The notes under the pieces: model-generated
Databases searched by the model: none
What the model was told of the DNA's origin: nothing
Seen by the model: the letters and a program-made list of their open reading frames with translations, nothing else
Position numbers and translations under genes: made by a program
Assembly (NCBI GenBank): GCA_030613765.1
Contig: JAUWLI010000029.1
Location: forward strand, 1 to 15,325
Direction of reading: 5' to 3'
Length of the DNA: 15,325 bases
Origin: Phycisphaerae bacterium
GTDB lineage: Bacteria; Planctomycetota; Phycisphaerae; Sedimentisphaerales; SG8-4
In this document: positions 1 through 6,435 of the stretch, in pieces
Layout of the letters: each line of letters opens with the position of its first letter
How positions within the stretch are numbered: the first letter of the stretch is position 1

Positions 1-965
1 GTCAGGTAAATATCCACACGGTTTCCCAATGGCTCAACTATGTCAACAGTTGCACCAATCACATTGCCAGCTTGATTGGAGAACTTACCAATAGAGAGAC
101 TCTCCGGCCTTATACCCATTGTCATTTTCTTGTCAGAATAATCAGCTAAAACAGTTTTCAATCGCCGGGGTAAAGTTATGGTATCGTTACCAATCACAAA
201 GCATGGAATATCGCCTTTAAACTTCACCCGTCCGGCAAAGAAATTCATAGGTGGTGACCCAAAAAAACCAGCGACAAATTTATTAATTGGCCGTTCATAT
301 ATCTCTATTGGAGAAGCTGTTTGCTGAATTATGCCATTATATATCACGCAGATACGGTCCCCCAGGGTCATGGCTTCCGTTTGGTCGTGAGTGACATAGA
401 TAGAGGTAATCTGCAATTTGTGGTGCAGGGCTTTTAATTGGGCCCGAGTGGCTCCACGTAATCCGGTATCGAGATTGCTTAAGGGTTCGTCGAACAGGAA
501 TACTTTTGGACTGCGAACAATAGCGCGACCAACAGCGACTCGCTGGCGCTGCCCGCCGGAGAGGGATTTTGGTTTTCGTGTGAGCAAATTCTCTATGCCT
601 AACAGAACAGAGACCTTTTGAACTCGCCTGTTTATTTCTTCCTTTGAGAACTTCCGCATTTTGAGCCCAAATGCAATGTTCTCATAGACATTCATATGCG
701 GGTACAAAGCATAATTTTGGAACACCATGGCAATATCACGATTTCTTGGAGGAACATCATTAACCAAAGTATCCCCGATATAGATATTTCCAGAGGTGAC
801 CTTTTCCAGCCCGGCAATCATCCTTAAAATTGTGGTTTTGCCGGAGCCGCTGGGCCCGACAATCACCATGAACTCACTATCAGCTACTTCCAACCTGAAA
901 TCAGAGACGGCGGTAACTTGTTTATCAAAAACCTTGCTGACATTTTCTAATAAAACTCGAGTCAT
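1..965 (-). CDS. MalK/UgpC-type sugar ABC importer ATPase (partial, 3' end cut by window edge)
   Basis: The reading frame starts at ATG 965 and runs off the left edge with about 321 residues visible. The family is usually about 350-380 residues, so the end of the C-terminal regulatory domain is missing. Visible nucleotide-binding motifs are Walker A GPSGSGKT (residues 37-44), Q-loop Gln83 in VFQNYALYPH, signature LSGGQ (135-139), Walker B VFLFDEP (155-161), D-loop SNLD and switch His193 in VTHDQ. The stretch EIYERPINKFVAGFFGSP (221-238) and a following TOBE/OB-like region with GIRPES are hallmarks of the MalK/UgpC/MsmX family, which energises import of sugars or glycerol-3-phosphate from the cytoplasmic side. 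No substrate-binding protein or permease of that system is in view; such ATPases can serve several importers. It begins 21 bases after permease A on the same strand, so cotranscription is plausible. The ribosome binding site is weak (GAGA, about 10 bases upstream). Substrate unknown. Confidence 0.93.
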   Translation of the reverse strand, partial: MTRVLLENVSKVFDKQVTAVSDFRLEVADSEFMVIVGPSGSGKTTILRMIAGLEKVTSGNIYIGDTLVNDVPPRNRDIAMVFQNYALYPHMNVYENIAFGLKMRKFSKEEINRRVQKVSVLLGIENLLTRKPKSLSGGQRQRVAVGRAIVRSPKVFLFDEPLSNLDTGLRGATRAQLKALHHKLQITSIYVTHDQTEAMTLGDRICVIYNGIIQQTASPIEIYERPINKFVAGFFGSPPMNFFAGRVKFKGDIPCFVIGNDTITLPRRLKTVLADYSDKKMTMGIRPESLSIGKFSNQAGNVIGATVDIVEPLGNRVDIYL

Positions 966-981
966 AGGTTGTGTCTCAGGG

Positions 982-1031
982 AAAGGTCAAAATATATTTC
1001 GCCGGAATCGGCACTTGGCCCGCCATGCAAA
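982..1031. repeat. 3'-terminal permease repeat, partial third copy (end of A)
   Basis: Fifty bases at the end of permease A match 2782-2831 (end of B) with one difference, at 1008 versus 2808. The similarity continues more weakly into the gap before the sugar ATPase gene, where a CCTTT..CTGAG stretch is shared on the minus strand. This suggests that the sequence ahead of that gene derives from the same duplicated unit. Confidence 0.85.
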
Positions 1032-2768
1032 CAAAGAGCCGATTAGCATATATCCAAGCATAGAACTTAGTAAAAAACCAGTTGATTCCACGGCACTTCT
1101 ACCATTCCGAATCCAGTAGTAGTGTAATTCTGTAACACTTCTTCGCGCACGTCCTCTACCACAAGTTCCTTCCAGGACAACAGCACCCTGGAATAGAGGA
1201 TTAATATTCATATAGCTCTCAGCATAATTATCACTTGTGTGTGTCATTGCAGCATAAAGGAGCATCAGCAGAGGCACAAGGCCCCAAATTACCGCAGCGA
1301 AAGTGAAATTCATGATAACTGCCGTAGTTGTGTGTTTGAAACGAGAACTAAAGTAAACACCTGTTCCAAGAAAAAATACAATTACCCATGCCACCAAAAC
1401 AGGAATATGTATCAGCGCAACAGGATGAATGAATCCCATTAATGTAAACAAAATCAAATGTCCGAACATCAGAAACCAGGCGGGCGCACAGCGGCGCAAT
1501 GTACCAATGAATTTGCCCAATAGTATTTGCCAATCACTTAATGTGGTGGTTAGGATCAAAGGCCAGCAGCGGGATTCCTTCTCAGACGTAATACACGTAG
1601 CCGGGAGAACGATAGCAAACAACATCCCTACACATCCAAGAATTGCCAAATACGACGCTTGCACCTCTGCATCGTCTAAACCGTTTTCGAGGGCCATAAG
1701 GACATATGTTATTAAGAGCAGGATCAGGGATGTGGAAATCACAATAATGGCAATGATTTTGCTTCGCCCGAACAAGGGGCTTCTCAGTTCCTTCCACAGA
1801 AAAGCAAATCTGCCTACCGTCCTTATTGCAGAAGTATTTGGCCTGGATTCAATAGCCCCTTTGGTTGGCTTTTTTCGAAAGAACCTGTCGAGTTGACCCG
1901 TAGCCTGACACAGGGCAACTTTACGAACCTTAATTATAGACACCGACAACAACACACCGGAACTTACCAGCATAATAGCACAATGCAAAGGCCAGGAATA
2001 AAATATCCCACCAAGACTGCGTGGATTATCCATGACGGCAGTGTTAAACATCATGATACCATAAGGATTTGCCTGAAAGATTATAGAGATGAGTTTATCG
2101 TCGTCTGGCATCATATCTTTAAAAATCATAAAGCTCAAAAACGGCAGCAATGCGAAAAGCACACCAAGAGACAGAATAGTCATAATAATAACAACATAGG
2201 CCTTTCGGAAATAAATGGAGAAAAACATACTGAGCGAACTAACAAAAATAATAGTTACCAGCGTTATGCAAAGGCTGGAGATAATATAATCCCAGGGCAC
2301 ACCACCAAAGATACGAACAATAGCCAGTAATGGCAGACTGATGGCTAAAAGCAATATTATCTGCAGGAGCTTACTGAAGAGTTTGCCCATGACGATCTGA
2401 AAACTATTGATGGGGGTGGTCATGAGCAGGCCAAGTGTGCGATTGTCGATTTCGTCACTGATAGAAGTGCTGAGCATAATAATGGCAATAAGCTGGATAG
2501 CACAAAACTGAAACCAAACGATGAATAAGGTAATGGTCTGTCCGGCTCTGGCCATTCGCGATATTCGATATGCCGCAGAACCACTAAACCTCACCACTTC
2601 GAGCCAGACGAAAACCAGGATAATAGTGAACAGTGCCAGGTAAGCGGACCGAAGAACGTAATTTCTTCTTCTACGGCTTGAGACTCGCAGCTCTTTATCG
2701 AAAATAGGACCGGTCAACCAGGACAAGCTTAGAAATTGCGAAACAAAATTTATCAAAGCAGCGGCCAT
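987..2768 (-). CDS. ABC-2 family double-length permease, paralog A
   Basis: A 593-residue membrane protein, last of four tandem paralogs. It has about twelve hydrophobic segments in two sets of six: roughly 41-58, 79-100, 132-152, 160-186, 190-216, 258-280, then 338-360, 372-393, 427-448, 450-474, 481-508, 564-584. Each half carries the same ordered motifs: KEL at 25-27 and 326-328, an E...R...TT...QI..GK stretch at 102-129 and 392-419, an FS.RF-type stretch near 183 and 473, and an Asn-Pro pair near 234 and 523. This is the pattern of ABC-2 exporter transmembrane domains, duplicated and fused. The first 37 residues are identical to paralog B, while the segment around 100-150 is closer to paralog C. 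The start is ATG 2768, preceded by GAGG with a 5-base spacer. It ends in the shared tail AWRAKCRFRRNIF. The probable role is as transmembrane subunit for the ATPase at 8222-9148; the substrate is unknown. Confidence 0.9.
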   Translation of the reverse strand: MAAALINFVSQFLSLSWLTGPIFDKELRVSSRRRRNYVLRSAYLALFTIILVFVWLEVVRFSGSAAYRISRMARAGQTITLFIVWFQFCAIQLIAIIMLSTSISDEIDNRTLGLLMTTPINSFQIVMGKLFSKLLQIILLLAISLPLLAIVRIFGGVPWDYIISSLCITLVTIIFVSSLSMFFSIYFRKAYVVIIMTILSLGVLFALLPFLSFMIFKDMMPDDDKLISIIFQANPYGIMMFNTAVMDNPRSLGGIFYSWPLHCAIMLVSSGVLLSVSIIKVRKVALCQATGQLDRFFRKKPTKGAIESRPNTSAIRTVGRFAFLWKELRSPLFGRSKIIAIIVISTSLILLLITYVLMALENGLDDAEVQASYLAILGCVGMLFAIVLPATCITSEKESRCWPLILTTTLSDWQILLGKFIGTLRRCAPAWFLMFGHLILFTLMGFIHPVALIHIPVLVAWVIVFFLGTGVYFSSRFKHTTTAVIMNFTFAAVIWGLVPLLMLLYAAMTHTSDNYAESYMNINPLFQGAVVLEGTCGRGRARRSVTELHYYWIRNGRSAVESTGFLLSSMLGYMLIGSLFAWRAKCRFRRNIF

Positions 2769-2867
2769 AATCGCCTCAAGAAAAGGTCAAAATATATTTC
2801 GCCGGAACCGGCACTTGGCCCGCCATGCAAATAACAATCCCATAGACATATAGATCAGCATTGTAAT
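2648..2867. repeat. Junction direct repeat, copy 1 (start of A, gap, end of B)
   Basis: This block covers the first 40 or so codons of permease A, the 18-base gap and the last 26 or so codons of permease B. It matches 4475-4694 at a constant offset of 1827 bases with about ten differences by eye over 220 bases. About 70 bases around the gap are identical. It was probably spread by tandem duplication or gene conversion. The identity stops where the variable extramembrane loop of B begins. Confidence 0.9.
2774..2777 (-). promoter_or_regulatory. Ribosome binding site of permease A (duplicated)
   Basis: GAGG on the minus strand with a 5-base spacer to ATG 2768. It lies in the 18-base gap that is identical before A and before B, so both genes have the same initiation signal. 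Confidence 0.8.
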
Positions 2868-4595
2868 CCATAAAAATACATTTGTGGCGCCAAGTTCATC
2901 TAAATCATAGAAAGGCCAATCATATTCGAGATTGGACAGGTTACTGTCCATATTTCCCATGTCCATGATAACAACGGCTTGTATCACCGGATTAGTTGAC
3001 AGATACAGGTTGAATGCATCATGCTTATAAAATCCGTATTTATAATTAGATGTAAATCCAACAAGAAGAGGGATGAGGGCCCAGAGGATTAGTGCCATAG
3101 CCAAGTTAGCGACTACTGCTGAGGTTGTTCTTCTGAAGTGTGTGCTGAAATAAATGCCGCTACCTGAGAGAAACACGACTACCCCGGTAATCAACATACT
3201 TATTTGCAGTATCGCAATTGGATGAAAGATTTTTTCGCTACAAAAGAGGATGACATATAACAAGAGGAAAAGCCAAATTGGCAGGCAACGTCGCAAGATA
3301 CCAACAAATTTTCCCAATAAGATTTGCCAATCACTTAGGGTGGTACTAAGCAACAGCGGCCAGGAACGGGACTCCTTCTCTGTTGTTATACAAGTGGCAG
3401 GAAAGATAACAGTAAAAAGGATTCCCATGCCCATAAAAAATGCCGAATACATTATTTGGGCTTCTTCGATACCTAAAAAGACTATTATGGCACCAAAGCC
3501 GTATATCAGGATAATTAAGGCCAGCGAGATTGCAATGCCGATTGTGCCGGTGATTTTACGGCCTCGAAGAATCGTGTTTCGCAGTTCCTTCCAAATGAGC
3601 GGTGAACTGTGGATACTTCTGATTGATCCTGTCGTTTGGTCTGAACCGGTTCGTTCCATAGAAGTTTTTGGTTTATCAAGGAACCAGCGTCGGAAAGTGT
3701 TCAGTTGGCCACCAATCTGGTGAAGAGCAACTTTACGAACCATAAGCACAGAAATAAACAACACCAGACCAGAGGCTGCTAACATAACACAACAGTGTAT
3801 TGGCCAGATTATAGTCTGCATACCCCTTCCAGCACGAGGGTTGAACATCTGTTCTGTAATAAAAGCCATGATAGCGTATGGGTTTAGATGGAAGAACACG
3901 CCAATTAGATATTTTTCCGGAATAATTTGATGCCAGTGGAGGGTATGCCAGAGCATAGCGACCAAAAAAGGCAGTAAGGCGAAAAGTACACCGAGGGTCA
4001 GGACAGTCATAATAATAACAACATAGGCCCTTCGGCTGAATATCGAAAAGAAAAGGCTTAGCGAACCAACAAAGATAATGGCAGTAAGAGTTATGCAAAG
4101 ACTCGTAATCACATAATCCCAAGGCACGCCACCAAATACGCGGACGATAGCCAGCAGTGGAATACTAATAGCTAAGAGCAAAATCAATTGTAAGAGTTTA
4201 CTGAAGAGTTTTCCCATTACGACCTGAAAACTATTGATGGGAGTTGTCATAAGCACGCCGAGAGTGCGATGATATATTTCATCGCTGATAGAATTGCTAA
4301 GTATTATCAAAGCGACAAGCTGGATAGCACAAAACTGGAACCAAATAATGGCGGCGATAATCATTTTACCAGCTTCTGCCATTCGTGACTTTAGGTAAAT
4401 GACAGGGCCATGGTATTCGACCTCATTAATCCATGTAATGACTATGAAAATCATCAGAAGAATCAGGTAAACGAACCGAAGGGCGTAATTTCTCCTTCTA
4501 CGGCTTGAGACTCGCAACTCTTTATCGAAAATAGGACCCGTCAACCAGGACAAGCTTAGAAATTGTGAAACAAAATTTATCAAGGCAGCGGCCAT
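2787..4595 (-). CDS. ABC-2 family double-length permease, paralog B
   Basis: A 602-residue paralog of A, C and D with the same twelve-segment, two-half plan. The N-terminal half has PIFDKELRVSSRRRR (21-35) and the first E...R...TT...GK motif at 102-129. The second half begins at SPLIWKELR (331-339) and repeats that motif at 402-429 (TEKESR to LLGK). The linker between halves (about 298-330) is hydrophilic and differs strongly from the other copies. The last 26 residues are identical to paralog C, and the first 37 are identical to paralog A, so this gene is mosaic in its relationships. The start is ATG 4595, with GAGG and a 5-base spacer in an 18-base gap identical to the one before A. No frameshift is seen. 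It is expected in the cytoplasmic membrane as a transport subunit; which paralogs pair with each other or with the ATPase cannot be told from sequence. Confidence 0.9.
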   Translation of the reverse strand: MAAALINFVSQFLSLSWLTGPIFDKELRVSSRRRRNYALRFVYLILLMIFIVITWINEVEYHGPVIYLKSRMAEAGKMIIAAIIWFQFCAIQLVALIILSNSISDEIYHRTLGVLMTTPINSFQVVMGKLFSKLLQLILLLAISIPLLAIVRVFGGVPWDYVITSLCITLTAIIFVGSLSLFFSIFSRRAYVVIIMTVLTLGVLFALLPFLVAMLWHTLHWHQIIPEKYLIGVFFHLNPYAIMAFITEQMFNPRAGRGMQTIIWPIHCCVMLAASGLVLFISVLMVRKVALHQIGGQLNTFRRWFLDKPKTSMERTGSDQTTGSIRSIHSSPLIWKELRNTILRGRKITGTIGIAISLALIILIYGFGAIIVFLGIEEAQIMYSAFFMGMGILFTVIFPATCITTEKESRSWPLLLSTTLSDWQILLGKFVGILRRCLPIWLFLLLYVILFCSEKIFHPIAILQISMLITGVVVFLSGSGIYFSTHFRRTTSAVVANLAMALILWALIPLLVGFTSNYKYGFYKHDAFNLYLSTNPVIQAVVIMDMGNMDSNLSNLEYDWPFYDLDELGATNVFLWITMLIYMSMGLLFAWRAKCRFRRNIF

Positions 4596-4694
4596 AATCG
4601 CCTCAAGAAAAGGTCAAAATATATTTCGCCGGAACCGGCACTTGGCCCGCCATGCGAATAACAATCCCATAGACATATAGATTAGCATCGTAAT
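4475..4694. repeat. Junction direct repeat, copy 2 (start of B, gap, end of C)
   Basis: Second copy of the block at 2648-2867, covering the start of permease B, an identical 18-base gap and the end of permease C. The near-identity of the gap, including the ribosome binding site, shows that the repeated unit is not bounded by gene ends. Confidence 0.9.
4601..4604 (-). promoter_or_regulatory. Ribosome binding site of permease B (duplicated)
   Basis: GAGG with a 5-base spacer to ATG 4595, the exact duplicate of the site before permease A. Confidence 0.8.
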
Positions 4695-6428
4695 AAACAG
4701 GATGCTTGTTGTAAACCAGACATTGTAATCACCGCCACTTGGCCAGTTATAATCAAGACCGGAAAGATTCCTCGTTGCATTATAACTGCCGCCGGCTCCT
4801 TCCATAATAACAACGGTCTGCACCACGGGATTGGCCAATATATACATCTCCAGGAAATCGGTTTCGTTGTTGATTATCGATACCATTCCGATCAGTAGTG
4901 GAATAACTGCCCATAGGGTCAGGGCTAAGGCAAAATTAGCGACCACCGCTGAGGTAGTACGTTTCAGACGGGCGCTGAAATAGAGGCCCGAACCGGAGAG
5001 AAACACCACAATCCAGGTGACGAGTATAGCCAAATGCACTACAGCGATTGGGTGAATGTACTTTACTGTAATGAAAAGAATAAGATGGCCGGCCAGTAAA
5101 AGCCAGATGGGAAGGCATCTGCGGAATACACCTACAGCCTTGCCGATAAGAATCTGCCAATCACCCATAGAGGTGGCCAACAAAATTGGCCATGAACGTG
5201 TTTCCTTTTCGGTGGTGATAGTAGTGGCTGAAAGAACTATATTAGTAATCAAACCGATAATAACAAAAATCAAAGTGTATGCAATATGAGCAAAATCTTC
5301 ATCCAGGAGTTTTTCCTTCATATTTACGGCATAAGTTATCAGCAGGGCAATTATAGTAATTACAAGACCAATGATGTTTTTTTTCCTGCTCCCTTGAATG
5401 ATTGGGGCCCTCAGTTCCTTCCAAACCACGGGTGAACCTTTTACATGCCTTATAAGCCCGGACTGCCCCTCTGATTTTGTTGTTTTGAGTGATTGCTTTT
5501 TCCTGGATTTACGTTTGTTTTTGGTAGTGAGGTCAAGTTGGCCGGCAGCCTGACGCAGAGCAACCCTGCGCACAATCCTCATCGACCAGGCAAGCAGGAG
5601 GGCAGAGGCGCCGAGCATAATCCCACAATGAAGGGGCCATAGGAACTGGACAGGCAAAACTCCCGCCCCTCCCGGAGACATCATTGCCATAGTGTTGAAC
5701 TGCATGACCACGAAGGGATTGGGAAGCATCACGATGGAAAAGTACATAAGCGGTTGGCCGATAGTGGGAACGAGACTCCGGGACACCAAGACCAACATGA
5801 TTGGAATGAACAGATAAATAGTGCCGAGGGTAAAAAGGGTTTTGAGAATGACCGCATAGGCCCGTCGACCACCGATCGAAAAGTACAGGCTCAGTACACC
5901 GGCAAAGATGACGGCTGTGAGCGTAATACAAACGCTTGAAATAACGTAATTCCAGGGCACACCGCCAAAGACACGCACAGTAGCCAGTAGTGGCAGGCTG
6001 ATGGCTAAAAGCAGTATTATCTGCAGTAGTTTACTGAAAAGCTTGCCCATGACGATCTGAAAACTATTGATGGGGGTGGTCATGAGCACACCAAGAGTGC
6101 GATTGTAGATTTCGTCGCTGATAGAAGTGCTGAGCATGACCACTGCAATCAATTGAGTGGCAACAAACTGGAACATGATTATGGTTGTAATTATGGCCAG
6201 GCCGGCTTCGGACATTTGGGAAATTCGATATGCTGCGGCCCCTTGATATTTGACCATGCTGTGCCAGACTAAAACAACAAAAACAGTTAATATGGCTAAG
6301 TACGCGAACCGAAGAACGTAATTTCTTCTTCTACGGCTGGAGACCCGCAGCTCTTTACCGAAAATAGGTCCGGTCAGCCATGAAGGTTTTAGAATGTAGC
6401 GAATAGATTTACTCAAGCCAATATTCAT
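4614..6428 (-). CDS. ABC-2 family double-length permease, paralog C
   Basis: A 604-residue paralog with the same two-half plan. Its first 16 or so residues differ from A and B, but from SWLTGPIF (16-23) onward it follows them, with KELRVSSRRRRNYVLR at 25-40. The second half starts at SPVVWKELR (332-340), with repeated motifs at 102-129 and 403-430 and Asn-Pro pairs at 237-238 and 533-534. The linker between halves is very basic (KNKRKSRKKQ, about 303-312). The C-terminal 26 residues are identical to paralog B, whereas the 100-150 region is closest to paralog A. The start is ATG 6428, seven bases after the stop of D, with no clear Shine-Dalgarno sequence. Translational coupling to D is therefore likely. 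Probable transmembrane subunit of the exporter encoded by this operon. Confidence 0.9.
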   Translation of the reverse strand: MNIGLSKSIRYILKPSWLTGPIFGKELRVSSRRRRNYVLRFAYLAILTVFVVLVWHSMVKYQGAAAYRISQMSEAGLAIITTIIMFQFVATQLIAVVMLSTSISDEIYNRTLGVLMTTPINSFQIVMGKLFSKLLQIILLLAISLPLLATVRVFGGVPWNYVISSVCITLTAVIFAGVLSLYFSIGGRRAYAVILKTLFTLGTIYLFIPIMLVLVSRSLVPTIGQPLMYFSIVMLPNPFVVMQFNTMAMMSPGGAGVLPVQFLWPLHCGIMLGASALLLAWSMRIVRRVALRQAAGQLDLTTKNKRKSRKKQSLKTTKSEGQSGLIRHVKGSPVVWKELRAPIIQGSRKKNIIGLVITIIALLITYAVNMKEKLLDEDFAHIAYTLIFVIIGLITNIVLSATTITTEKETRSWPILLATSMGDWQILIGKAVGVFRRCLPIWLLLAGHLILFITVKYIHPIAVVHLAILVTWIVVFLSGSGLYFSARLKRTTSAVVANFALALTLWAVIPLLIGMVSIINNETDFLEMYILANPVVQTVVIMEGAGGSYNATRNLSGLDYNWPSGGDYNVWFTTSILFITMLIYMSMGLLFAWRAKCRFRRNIF

Positions 6429-6435
6429 AAATGAA

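Noticed and set aside
1429..2330. Two long plus-strand open frames (155 and 145 residues) inside permease A
   Set aside because: They lie wholly antisense to a well-supported membrane protein gene, have no recognisable domain and read as low-complexity translations of the opposite strand.
2801..2812. Perfect inverted repeat GCCGGAACCGGC, also in the C copy, followed by AT-rich sequence
   Set aside because: The spacer is only two bases, leaving a four-base-pair stem with a tetraloop. It lies in coding sequence before the stop, and the copy at 1001-1012 is broken. Not a convincing terminator.
3250..3723. Plus-strand open frame of 157 residues inside permease B
   Set aside because: It is antisense to a conserved paralog, and similar shadow frames occur at the matching place in A and C, as expected from the shared reverse strand.
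987..6428. Repeats as a possible CRISPR array or mobile element
   Set aside because: The repeats are about 1.8 kb apart and belong to paralogous genes. There are no short regular spacers, terminal inverted repeats or transposase genes.
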